Positions 53,469-62,133 of a stretch of DNA of 64,000 nucleotides are shown here, piece after piece. The stretch is from Parabacteroides chinchillae (GTDB lineage: Bacteria > Bacteroidota > Bacteroidia > Bacteroidales > Tannerellaceae). Position 1 is the stretch's first letter; every line of letters starts with the position of its first letter. A program made the translations under genes and the position numbers. The notes beneath the pieces are model-generated. The model was not told the origin of the DNA. It did not search any database and worked only from the letters and a program-made list of their open reading frames with translations. The stretch is taken from contig NZ_FNVS01000002.1 in assembly GCF_900108035.1 (NCBI RefSeq), forward strand, positions 62,001 through 126,000, given 5' to 3'.

Positions 53469-54587
53469 TTATATAGTGTTATTTGTTACCTGTAATTTAA
53501 TAGCGAGCTTTCTGCATTCCGGACGGTTTATCTTTCCATTACCTGTATATGGAATGGATTCTACCTTATAAATACGCTTTGGTTGCTGGTATTTGGGTAA
53601 AATCTCTTTTATGTGTTGTGCAATATCTTCTTCTTTTTCAATTAACAAAATAAGCACTTCTCCAAATTTAGGATCGGGAATAGAAGTTATAGCAAAGTTG
53701 CAGGAAATAATAGAATTAAGAGCTTTCTCAACTTGTTCTATCTGAATTTTGACCCCTCCGCTATTTACTACGTTGTCTTTTCGTCCGATGATAGAGAAAC
53801 TTCCATCAGGAAAAATCTGTGCTATGTCATTTGTCTCTAATATGTTGTCGCACACACAAGGTGCATGTATTGTTAATGTCTGTTCCTGAGAGAGTGAAAT
53901 ATTGACTGATGGGAATGGCATGTATCGTACAGATCTGCCTTTTCCGTTTATTTTTCGAAGAGCAATATGTGAGAGTGTTTCTGTCATGCCATAAGTCGAG
54001 TAGATTGAATTTGGAAGTTTTCTTATCTGTTTTTCCAAAGCATTGTCAATAGCACTTCCTCCAATGATTAAGATGTCAATTTGTTTGAGTCTTTCTGTTT
54101 CTTCCGTAACTTGTAATGTATTATAAACTTGCAAAGGAATCATGGCTGCAAAACGAAATGGAGTGTTTACGCCAGCCATCGGATGTCCGGATGGTGTACG
54201 AATAACCAGATTTAATCCGGCAACCAATGAGCGTACAACCATCATTTTCCCGCCCACATATAGTAACGGCATACAGAGTAAGGCTCTGTCCCCTTTTTGC
54301 AAATTCAGAAATGAACAGGTCATTATTGCGCTTTGCATCATTTGTTCTTTCCGTACGGTTCGTTTTTTCGGGTTTCCGGTAGAGCCTGATGTTTGCAAAG
54401 TGATAGTAGGAGATTCATTGAACCAGTCTGCTAAGAAAGCATATAGATCATTTCTGAACTCGGTATCCTGATTCGTATTTGTTTTTAATAAATCCTCAAT
54501 GTTATCTTGCGTATATACAACACCTTCTAATGTCAAATGTTGTTTTTTAATATCAAGTATATATTCTTTTAAAGTAGTTGTGTGCAT
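53469..54587 (-). CDS. menE: o-Succinylbenzoate-CoA ligase
   Basis: A 372-residue acyl-adenylating enzyme, shorter than the usual 450-500, as in other Bacteroidota MenE. The P-loop is LQTSGSTGNPKKRTV, the adenylate motif is YSTYGMTETLSH, and the hinge/C-terminal Lys region is PYTGNGKINRPEC. It joins o-succinylbenzoate to CoA. It follows menC in the order F-D-B-C-E. Confidence 0.92.
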   Translation of the reverse strand: MHTTTLKEYILDIKKQHLTLEGVVYTQDNIEDLLKTNTNQDTEFRNDLYAFLADWFNESPTITLQTSGSTGNPKKRTVRKEQMMQSAIMTCSFLNLQKGDRALLCMPLLYVGGKMMVVRSLVAGLNLVIRTPSGHPMAGVNTPFRFAAMIPLQVYNTLQVTEETERLKQIDILIIGGSAIDNALEKQIRKLPNSIYSTYGMTETLSHIALRKINGKGRSVRYMPFPSVNISLSQEQTLTIHAPCVCDNILETNDIAQIFPDGSFSIIGRKDNVVNSGGVKIQIEQVEKALNSIISCNFAITSIPDPKFGEVLILLIEKEEDIAQHIKEILPKYQQPKRIYKVESIPYTGNGKINRPECRKLAIKLQVTNNTI

Positions 54588-54621
54588 AACTAACTGTTTG
54601 ACAAATCACGATTCATTTAAT

Positions 54622-55674
54622 TTATTGTTTAATAGAATAAATGTCGGGTTTTTTTCCATCCGGATTATACCATAGGCAATCTTTTTTGATGTCGAGCGGC
54701 ATTTCTATATTATCGGTAAAAAGTAAACCTGTACCTAATCCTTGTGGAAGTCGGTTGTCGTACGTTGCGCACCATTGAGCGATAGCATTCAATCCTATAT
54801 TTGATTCGAGAGCAGAAGTAATCCACCAGCCGATTTTAAATTTACCGGCTGTTTCTATCCATTCTTTGCATCCGGAAAAACCTCCGTGTAATGATGGCTT
54901 TAGAATTATATACTGAGGTGAGATTGTTGTTAATAATTCTTCTTTTTCTTTTGAAGTGTTGCATCCTATCAGTTCCTCATCCAAAGCAATGGGCAAAGGA
55001 GACAATGTTGTTAGCTGAGCCATTTCTTCCCATTGTTTTGCACGGATAGGCTGCTCTATGGAATGAAGGTCTAACTCTGCTAATCGTTTTAGCTTCTCTA
55101 ATGCATCTTTCGGCGAAAAAGCTCCATTGGCATCTACACGCAATTCAATTTCTTTGGAGGAAAAATGTTTACGTATATATTTCAATAAATCTATTTCTTC
55201 TTCAAAATTGATAGCTCCGATTTTTAATTTGATACACCGAAAGCCGGCTTCCATTTTTTTCTGGATTTGTTCAAGCATTTTGCCATAGCTTCCCATCCAG
55301 ATTAGCCCATTTATAGGAATTCCGGTTTCACCCCGGGAGAAGGGAGTATTCCATAAAGCATAACTATCGGTTTCGTAATGACGGACAGCCATTTCTATTC
55401 CGAATAGGATTGACGGATAGGGGCGAAGAACTTCCTTATCTATGATTTGTTTCGATTGGAAAGATTCACATACAGTTTTCAGAATATTTTCATAGTCTGG
55501 CAAATCGTCACAACTTAAATTGGGCAGCGGAGCACATTCACCAATACCAAATCGTCCCGGTTCTTCCTTTGATGTGAGTATTAAATACCAACTTTTGCGT
55601 GTGGTATAAACACCTCTGGATGTCCCGGCCGGTTGTTTGAAGTGTAAAAGACGGGGGAAGATTTGTATATTCAT
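54622..55674 (-). CDS. menC: o-Succinylbenzoate synthase
   Basis: A 350-residue enolase-superfamily enzyme. Catalytic Lys in CIKLKIGAINFEEE, metal ligands Asp in LRVDANGAFSP, Glu in HSIEQPI and Asp in IALDEELIG, and a second Lys in YIILKPSLHGG. It dehydrates SHCHC to o-succinylbenzoate. SHCHC synthase (menH) is not in this cluster. Confidence 0.94.
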   Translation of the reverse strand: MNIQIFPRLLHFKQPAGTSRGVYTTRKSWYLILTSKEEPGRFGIGECAPLPNLSCDDLPDYENILKTVCESFQSKQIIDKEVLRPYPSILFGIEMAVRHYETDSYALWNTPFSRGETGIPINGLIWMGSYGKMLEQIQKKMEAGFRCIKLKIGAINFEEEIDLLKYIRKHFSSKEIELRVDANGAFSPKDALEKLKRLAELDLHSIEQPIRAKQWEEMAQLTTLSPLPIALDEELIGCNTSKEKEELLTTISPQYIILKPSLHGGFSGCKEWIETAGKFKIGWWITSALESNIGLNAIAQWCATYDNRLPQGLGTGLLFTDNIEMPLDIKKDCLWYNPDGKKPDIYSIKQ

Positions 55675-55686
55675 AAAACCTTTGTA

Positions 55687-56511
55687 TTAAGGGAATTTGG
55701 GATAATTTTCAAATTGCGGACGGCGTTTTTCCAGGAATGCTTTACCACCTTCCTGGGCTTCTTCTGTCATATAATACAACATTGTCGCATCTCCTGCAAG
55801 TTCCTGTATTCCTGCCTGGCCATCTAATTCCGCATTAAGCCCGGCTTTAATCATACGAAGGGCTAACGGACTGAGCAACATCATTTCTTCTGCCCATTGT
55901 ACATATTCATCTTCCAGTTTATCAAGAGGAACTACTTTATTCACAAGCCCCATATCTAAAGCTTCCTGTGCATTGTATTTTCTACAAAGGAACCATATTT
56001 CGCGTGCTTTTTTCTGTCCCACGATACGGGCAAGATAAGATGATCCGAATCCGGCATCAAAACTACCGACACGTGGTCCTGTTTGTCCGAATATTGCATT
56101 TTCGGAGGCTATGCTTAAATCGCATACGACATGTAATACATGGCCTCCGCCAATGGCGAAACCATTAACAGCTGCAATAACAGGTTTTGGCAGTGAACGG
56201 ATTTGTTTTTGTACATCCAATACGTTTAAACGGGCTACGCCGTCTTTACCGATATAGCCTCCATGACCTTTGACGTGCATGTCGCCTCCGGCACAAAAAG
56301 CAACGTCTCCGGCTCCTGTCAGTACAACCACATTAATATCCTGCCGCTCTCTGCAAATGTATAGAGCATCGCTCATCTCTGTTGTTGTTGTTGGGGTGAA
56401 AGCATTGCGGTAGCGTTCGCGGTTGATTGTGATACGGGCAATGCCTTTATAGAAGTCAAAAAGAATCTCTTCGTATTCTTTAATGGTCGTCCAATCTCTT
56501 TTTGCTGACAT
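55687..56511 (-). CDS. menB: 1,4-Dihydroxy-2-naphthoyl-CoA synthase
   Basis: A 274-residue crotonase-fold enzyme that closes the naphthoate ring. Oxyanion and substrate loops are [17 protein letters not shown] and [20 protein letters not shown], with [15 protein letters not shown] typical of MenB. Length is normal. It starts 8 nt after the menD stop. Confidence 0.96.
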   Translation of the reverse strand: MSAKRDWTTIKEYEEILFDFYKGIARITINRERYRNAFTPTTTTEMSDALYICRERQDINVVVLTGAGDVAFCAGGDMHVKGHGGYIGKDGVARLNVLDVQKQIRSLPKPVIAAVNGFAIGGGHVLHVVCDLSIASENAIFGQTGPRVGSFDAGFGSSYLARIVGQKKAREIWFLCRKYNAQEALDMGLVNKVVPLDKLEDEYVQWAEEMMLLSPLALRMIKAGLNAELDGQAGIQELAGDATMLYYMTEEAQEGGKAFLEKRRPQFENYPKFP

Positions 56512-56519
56512 ATCTTTTT

Positions 56520-58184
56520 TTATTTAAGTTGGTGATAATAATCTTTTAATATTTTCACATCGTTTGCTTTATCTGTGAATACTTCCATCAATAATGGTTG
56601 TTCTGTAAATTCTACTTGTACAAAGGTTTTCATAGCTTCTGCCAATTCTTCATCATTATGGACTTCCATATATTGAAATCCTCGCTCTGTTGCCCAACCT
56701 TGTGCCGTAGCGGAATGAGTTGCAGTAACAAACCTGTGTGTTTGTTCAGTCATCTTGAAACCTGGTAAAGACTGAAATATTTCTCCTCCGCCATTATTAA
56801 GTAGCATGATACGTACATTATTACGGATATAATTGTTCCATAAAGCGTTCATATCATAGAAAAAACTCAGGTCACCGATTACAATAAAGTTTAGTTTCTC
56901 CGAAACGGAAGCATAACCGATAGCAGTAGACATCGAACCTTCTATCCCGTTGGTACCTCTGTTGCAGCATACTTCAACAGATTCGGGAATAGAAAAAAGT
57001 TGGGCATAGCGAATCGTAGAGCTGTTAGCCAAATGCAAGGCCGATTCTGCAGGTATAGTTCTGATAAGCGAGCCTATGGCTGACAATTCCGAGTAGGGAA
57101 CTTGTGGTTCTGGGATACTTTTTGAAAGAGCTTCCCACATCTTCGGATATTCACAAATTTTGCTGCTCTCGAGCATGTAAGCTATTTTCTCCAAAAATTC
57201 GAACGGATCCATTTCTATTACAGTAGTTATGGAACCATACAAATCAGCCACTTCGCCATCCAACGACACATGCCAGTGTTCTTTGGGTGGATGTTTACGA
57301 AGAAGTTGTTTCAATCGTTTAGATACGATGTGGCCTCCATAAGTAATAACCAAATCTGGTATAAGTTTTTCTTGTTTATCACTGGGAGACGAATAAATTA
57401 CAGCATCGAAATTTTTAATGGGAATTCCGGGAACAGTACGATTGCCCGTATGTTCGGTTAGCCAGGTAAAATGTTTGTATAATAGTTTGCAGATTTTCTT
57501 TTCAAACAAATAAATCAGATTCATTTGTCCGACAATCATCATGCGTTTATTGTACTTATTTAAACGTTCGATCAGATTATTGTATTCTTTATCATAGACA
57601 TTTAGTCCCTGATAACGCGTGATAACGCGTACTTCTGGTAATTCTTCGGTAGTGAACTGGAATAAAGGTTCTGAAACCGGGATATTAATGTGTACCGGTC
57701 CTTTACCATGATGGTTGAGTTCCAACAGAGCTTCGTTGACCAGACGATTGCAGTACCATTCGTCTTCATCCGTGTGTATTTCAGGCAGGTTTACCGATTT
57801 TTTCACCAGGGAATTGAACACGCCGGATTGTGGCAAAGTTTGCCCGTCCATTTGTCCGATCCAGGCGGAAGGCCGGTCTGCAGATATAACAACAAGTGGC
57901 ACTTGCTGGTAAAAGGCCTCTGCTACAGCCGGGTGTATATTTAACAATGCCGTTCCTGATGTACAGCATACAGCAGCAGGTTTTCCACTTTGTAATGCTA
58001 ATCCGGTAGCAAAAAAGCCGGCACTTCTTTCGTCTGTCACAGAGTAACATTGAAAGAAAGGGTGGTTTGCTAATGTATGTACAATCGGAGCATTACGGCT
58101 TCCGGGACATAAAACAATATTACGGATGTCATATTCTTTTAACAAAGCTACTAATTGAAGAATGTTTTTTTTGTCTGAGTACAT
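56520..58184 (-). CDS. menD: SEPHCHC synthase
   Basis: A 554-residue thiamine diphosphate enzyme. The cofactor Glu is in [16 protein letters not shown], and the diphosphate/metal motif is [20 protein letters not shown] with [10 protein letters not shown]. It adds a succinic semialdehyde unit from 2-oxoglutarate to isochorismate. A tandem GATAACGCGT at 57611-57630 lies in the coding part but keeps the frame. Confidence 0.96.
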   Translation of the reverse strand: MYSDKKNILQLVALLKEYDIRNIVLCPGSRNAPIVHTLANHPFFQCYSVTDERSAGFFATGLALQSGKPAAVCCTSGTALLNIHPAVAEAFYQQVPLVVISADRPSAWIGQMDGQTLPQSGVFNSLVKKSVNLPEIHTDEDEWYCNRLVNEALLELNHHGKGPVHINIPVSEPLFQFTTEELPEVRVITRYQGLNVYDKEYNNLIERLNKYNKRMMIVGQMNLIYLFEKKICKLLYKHFTWLTEHTGNRTVPGIPIKNFDAVIYSSPSDKQEKLIPDLVITYGGHIVSKRLKQLLRKHPPKEHWHVSLDGEVADLYGSITTVIEMDPFEFLEKIAYMLESSKICEYPKMWEALSKSIPEPQVPYSELSAIGSLIRTIPAESALHLANSSTIRYAQLFSIPESVEVCCNRGTNGIEGSMSTAIGYASVSEKLNFIVIGDLSFFYDMNALWNNYIRNNVRIMLLNNGGGEIFQSLPGFKMTEQTHRFVTATHSATAQGWATERGFQYMEVHNDEELAEAMKTFVQVEFTEQPLLMEVFTDKANDVKILKDYYHQLK

Positions 58185-58196
58185 GTGTATCGTTTT

Positions 58197-59291
58197 TTAT
58201 TTAAGCAATCGTTGCATTGTTTGCATCTTGTCCTGCGTTTCCTGCCATTCATCTTCCAAGGCGGAAGATGCTAATAAACCACCGCCGGCATATAAAGTTA
58301 ATGCCTTTTCTTCAATATGCATGCAACGCAAATTGACATATAAGTCTGTTCTGCCTTGTGGCTCCAGCCATCCTATAAATCCGGAATAATAACTGCGGTC
58401 ATATCCTTCATTTTTTAAGATGAATTGATAAGCCTCTTTTTTGGGTAATCCGCATACTGCCGGTGTAGGATGAAGCAAAGCTAATACATTTCCTAACTTA
58501 TTGCTATCCGGTAAAGAGAAATTGAAATCACTTTTCAGGTGGGATACTTCTCCGGCACGTATGGCATAAGGACCATTTTCATGAGGCCTGATATTTAGGG
58601 ATGCCAGTTGATGACGGATATAGAATGCTACCAACTGTTGTTCGCGCCAATTTTTGTCATCCCATTTTTGGGGAATTTCTTCATTTTGTATTGGTTGGGT
58701 TCCGGCAAGAGCTACAGTCTGCCATTGCCCGTTATGGCCGGCAAGCAGTATTTCCGGGGTACTTCCGATCCAGGTTCCGGTTGCAGGCGTATGGCACAGG
58801 TATATGTACGAACGGATGTAACGTTTTACCGCTGCATAATACATTGCGCCGGGTGAAAATTCATCCTTTTTGTCAATTGTTCGGTTTCGGGATAAAACGA
58901 GTTTATCCAAATCACCTTTATGCAGAGTTTGACTGAAAATAGAGAAGCATTGTGCATATCTTTCTTTTTCATTCTGTTCGGATGAATTTTGGATTTCTTC
59001 CGGGAGAAATTCTTTTTTCTTCCGGATGTATGCTTTTTCTTCTGTAAACTCCGGCAGACTGAAACAGTCTGGTTGGATTAGCACAATGGGGTGTTCTTTA
59101 CAAACCCGGAACGGAGCGATTACAAAACCACTCCGTTTATTCAAGTCTTCTATGTTATAAATTAAACAAGGAGAACCGGATGATTGCATCCGAAAATGGA
59201 CTGCATCTTCTCCGGGAATGCGCCATATGGCAAAACTTTTTCCTTGTTCTATTAACGAATCTATTATTTTTTGATTATCTTCTGTTATCAT
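58197..59291 (-). CDS. menF: Isochorismate synthase
   Basis: A 364-residue chorismate-using enzyme. KLVLSRNRTI, IGSTPEILLAGHNGQWQTVA and LHPTPAVCGLPKKEA are conserved elements of the MenF/EntC/DhbC family. It converts chorismate to isochorismate, the first menaquinone step. Its start overlaps the stop of the HAD-hotdog gene by 4 nt (59288-59291). Confidence 0.93.
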   Translation of the reverse strand: MITEDNQKIIDSLIEQGKSFAIWRIPGEDAVHFRMQSSGSPCLIYNIEDLNKRSGFVIAPFRVCKEHPIVLIQPDCFSLPEFTEEKAYIRKKKEFLPEEIQNSSEQNEKERYAQCFSIFSQTLHKGDLDKLVLSRNRTIDKKDEFSPGAMYYAAVKRYIRSYIYLCHTPATGTWIGSTPEILLAGHNGQWQTVALAGTQPIQNEEIPQKWDDKNWREQQLVAFYIRHQLASLNIRPHENGPYAIRAGEVSHLKSDFNFSLPDSNKLGNVLALLHPTPAVCGLPKKEAYQFILKNEGYDRSYYSGFIGWLEPQGRTDLYVNLRCMHIEEKALTLYAGGGLLASSALEDEWQETQDKMQTMQRLLK

Positions 59292-60520
59292 TTCTTTTTC
59301 AGTATGCTGTTTACTACCCGGATGGAAGAAACCAGCTTATCGGTGGAAGTAAATACATCGACATTCCAGACATGTGATGAACGCCCTTTGTGAATAATGG
59401 TTCCTACGGCGCGCACAGTATCTCCTTCATGGGCCGACGACATGTGATTGCCGCTTACTTGCATACCGACAACAATTTCATCCGGTTGTGCCAGGATCAT
59501 AGAACCCAGGCCGGCAACCGTCTCTGCTAGTGCTAAAGTAGCTCCTCCGTGTAAAATTCCAAAAGGCTGCCGTGTCCGTTCGTCAACAGGCATTGTTGCT
59601 TCAACCCGGTTTTCCGAAGCGTAAGTATATTGAATCCCCAGATTTCCCATTAGTGCATGACGTGCACGCATATTCAACTGTTCTAACGGAATTTCTGTTG
59701 GTCGGATAGCTGATAAAACAGCTTTTTCGACAGCAAAAGCAACACCGTCTTCATTGTTTGTTAAAGTTGTAATATCTACACATGCTTTTACCGAATCTTC
59801 GGCATTTCCCATCGCTATGCCTAGTCCGGCTCCCTGTAGCATGGAAACATCACACACACCGTCACCGATAGCAATTACTTCTTCCGGTAAAACGGATAGT
59901 TTACTTAATAATACACCTAATGTGTTTCCTTTATCAATAAACTGCGGAACCACTTCCAGAAAATAAGGCTCAGACCGAAATACGTCCAATACACCACCTA
60001 ACCGTTTCTTCCAATGATTTTCCAGACCGATTAACGCTTCTTCGTCATCACTTACCAGCATACATTTGCAAGGGGCGAAATCCACAGCTTCAACAAAATC
60101 GTTTACGCCTCTTATTTCCATATTACTGAGTATTGCTTCTTGCTTAATATGTTCGTTATCCGGTTTGTCTGTAATGATATAATCTTTGTGATAGGTGAAA
60201 ATTGCAAAGTCGTTTTTCTTAGCTTTCTTGTCTATGTAAGGAAGCATTTCCGGATTTATCCGCTTTTCAAAAAGTAATTCTCCGGTTTGGACATTGATAA
60301 TCTGCCCGCCGTTGTACGACAGTATAAAACCTCCGTAATGATTTAATTCTAATTTCTTGGCTATCGGCATTACGCCATTGGTAGGCCTGCCTGATGCCAA
60401 TACGATATGTATTCCCATCTGTTGTACTTTCAGAAGGGCGGCTTGTGTACGGGGTGTTATCTCTTTATTGTCATTGAGTAACGTTCCATCTATATCGAGG
60501 ACTAATAATTTATACTTCAT
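59288..60520 (-). CDS. Fusion of a Cof-type HAD phosphatase and a hotdog thioesterase (probable DHNA-CoA thioesterase)
   Basis: A 410-residue protein. Residues 1-270 are a Cof/Cap IIB HAD hydrolase: LLVLDIDGTLLND (Asp9, Asp11), LASGRPTNGV, and GDGVCDVSMLQGAGLGIAMG. Residues 275-410 are a PaaI/YdiI-type hotdog domain: PFGILHGGATLALAETVAGL carries the catalytic Glu motif seen in E. coli MenI. As first gene of a menF-D-B-C-E operon, the hotdog half very likely supplies the DHNA-CoA thioesterase step. The HAD half's role here is unknown. Confidence 0.88.
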   Translation of the reverse strand: MKYKLLVLDIDGTLLNDNKEITPRTQAALLKVQQMGIHIVLASGRPTNGVMPIAKKLELNHYGGFILSYNGGQIINVQTGELLFEKRINPEMLPYIDKKAKKNDFAIFTYHKDYIITDKPDNEHIKQEAILSNMEIRGVNDFVEAVDFAPCKCMLVSDDEEALIGLENHWKKRLGGVLDVFRSEPYFLEVVPQFIDKGNTLGVLLSKLSVLPEEVIAIGDGVCDVSMLQGAGLGIAMGNAEDSVKACVDITTLTNNEDGVAFAVEKAVLSAIRPTEIPLEQLNMRARHALMGNLGIQYTYASENRVEATMPVDERTRQPFGILHGGATLALAETVAGLGSMILAQPDEIVVGMQVSGNHMSSAHEGDTVRAVGTIIHKGRSSHVWNVDVFTSTDKLVSSIRVVNSILKKK

Positions 60521-60548
60521 GGCGCCTTGATTTTAACTGATTAAAGTA

Positions 60549-60556
60549 CAAATATA
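60549..60556 (-). promoter_or_regulatory. Promoter -7 box of the menaquinone operon
   Basis: TATATTTG on the minus strand, 28 nt before the HAD-hotdog ATG. The rest of the gap to 60670 shows nothing clear. Confidence 0.55.
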
Positions 60557-60670
60557 ACGATATTCTTAATTTTTATGGCCGGATTCCTGTTGTAAATTCT
60601 TAATGTACCGATATAATTCTTTGTAAAAAGCATGCTGGGTTAATATCGATCCATACAGTGAGCTTATAAG

Positions 60671-60732
60671 AAATCATCCCGATGTTTTTACTAAAACATC
60701 GGGATGATTTTACAAAATGATCGGGAAGATTT
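60671..60732. repeat. 62-bp tripartite intergenic repeat, copy C
   Basis: Units AAATCATCCCGATGTTTT (60671-60688), AAAACATCGGGATGATTT (60693-60710) and AAATGATCGGGAAGATTT (60715-60732), 4-bp spacers TACT and TACA. Units 1 and 2 form an 18-bp perfect inverted repeat. It abuts the fucosidase stop codon (60731-60733). Confidence 0.85.
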
Positions 60733-62035
60733 ATTTGAGTTCTAATTCTACAACATAATCTATGTCGGTTGGAACTTCTGCCAGTTTCAAGAGCACTCCC
60801 TGTTTATCTTGTGTGAATCTGACAGGAGTTTTGTCTTTGAATAAAATGGCCTTTTGAACTTTTTTATCTGTAATAGGCAAGAATAATCCTTTATCTTGCA
60901 GCTCAAGAATGTGGACGTATAATTTATTGTCCTTTTGAGTTGTTACTCCCCAGTCACGAGGAGCAACCAATCCACCGCGGGTACCATAAATTGTTTCACT
61001 GTAAATCTTCATCCAATCACCCATTTCTTTCAGACGTCCCACTGATACGGCAGGTAATGCACCATCCGGTTGCGGGCCTATATTCATTAATAAATTGGCA
61101 TTCATTCCGGCTGCCCTTACCAGATAATGTATTAATGTTTTGGGAGATTTATAATCCTGGTCTGTGATCTTGTATCCCCACATGCCATTCATCGTATTAC
61201 AAGTTTCCAGAGGAAGGTGGCTGATGTCCTGGCCGGAAAGACCTGCTGTGTTTTCTCCTGGAAGGTCGCGTTCAAATATTTGGATATCCTCACCTGCAAA
61301 AGGAGTAATGTGGTGGTTGTTACCAATCAGACAAGCCGGCTGTAGCTTATGAATGTTTTCATACATTCCGGGGAATTGCCAGTCGAAATCCGGATCCTGG
61401 TCATGATCCCACCAGCCGTCAAACCATATTGCGCCGATTTTTCCGTAATTGGTCAGTAATTCTGTAAGTTGGTTATTCATGAATTGGTAGTATGTTTTCC
61501 ATTCTCCGTGCGTGGTTCTTCCTGTTCCATGGCCGGTACGTCCCAACGGATAATAATCATCCCGGTACCAATCCAGTAACGAATAATAAAAATGAAGGTT
61601 TATACCTTGTTTATGACATTCTTCTGCCAGTTCCTTGATAATATCACGCTTAAACGGAGTTGCCTTTACAATATTATAATCTGTATATTTACTATTGAAA
61701 AGTGAAAAACCATCGTGATGGCGGGTTGTGATACAAATATACTTTGCCCCCGAAGCTTTTATTGCCGATACCCATTCTGCAGCATTAAAATTAGATGGAT
61801 AGAAACCACCGGCCAGTTTGGCATATTCTTTATAGTTCAGGTTCTTATTCGTCATGATCCATTCGCCATCGGCAAGCATGCTGTAGAGGCCGAAATGAAG
61901 GAATATTCCAAATTTGTTATCCTGAAACTCTTTCCGTGCGTCCAAATTTTCTTTGGTTGGAGTGTAACCTGGCTGGGCGATAGCCGGGAATACCAGGCTG
62001 GCTGCCATTAGCAGACTCATAATTGATTTTTTCAT
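60731..62035 (-). CDS. Alpha-L-fucosidase, GH29
   Basis: A 434-residue secreted glycosidase (signal MKKSIMSLLMAASLVFPAIA). GH29 motifs: FGIFLHFGLYSM, ICITTRHHDGFSLFNSKYT, and the nucleophile Asp206 in GAIWFDGWWDHD. A small C-terminal beta domain follows (from about 345). It removes alpha-L-fucose from glycans outside the cytosol. Single gene, divergent from the helicase; no SusC/D pair is next to it. Confidence 0.92.
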   Translation of the reverse strand: MKKSIMSLLMAASLVFPAIAQPGYTPTKENLDARKEFQDNKFGIFLHFGLYSMLADGEWIMTNKNLNYKEYAKLAGGFYPSNFNAAEWVSAIKASGAKYICITTRHHDGFSLFNSKYTDYNIVKATPFKRDIIKELAEECHKQGINLHFYYSLLDWYRDDYYPLGRTGHGTGRTTHGEWKTYYQFMNNQLTELLTNYGKIGAIWFDGWWDHDQDPDFDWQFPGMYENIHKLQPACLIGNNHHITPFAGEDIQIFERDLPGENTAGLSGQDISHLPLETCNTMNGMWGYKITDQDYKSPKTLIHYLVRAAGMNANLLMNIGPQPDGALPAVSVGRLKEMGDWMKIYSETIYGTRGGLVAPRDWGVTTQKDNKLYVHILELQDKGLFLPITDKKVQKAILFKDKTPVRFTQDKQGVLLKLAEVPTDIDYVVELELK

Positions 62036-62062
62036 TATTATGTGAATTTGTTGTTATGTGAA

Positions 62063-62070
62063 CAAAGGTA
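62063..62070 (-). promoter_or_regulatory. Promoter of the fucosidase gene
   Basis: TACCTTTG on the minus strand, 28 nt before the ATG, with TTG 20 nt upstream (62091-62093). Confidence 0.5.
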
Positions 62071-62104
62071 TAACTTTTATCTGTATTAATCAATACGAAT
62101 TTTA

Positions 62105-62112
62105 TACCTTTG
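62105..62112 (+). promoter_or_regulatory. Promoter -7 box of the helicase gene
   Basis: TACCTTTG, 22 nt before the GTG start; divergent from the fucosidase promoter. Confidence 0.5.
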
Positions 62113-62133
62113 CAATACTAAAAAGGATAGTTT

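Noticed and set aside
57611-57630. Tandem GATAACGCGT in menD as a phase-variation tract
   Set aside because: Only two copies of a 10-mer, and the coding frame and protein motifs run through it normally; codon chance explains it.
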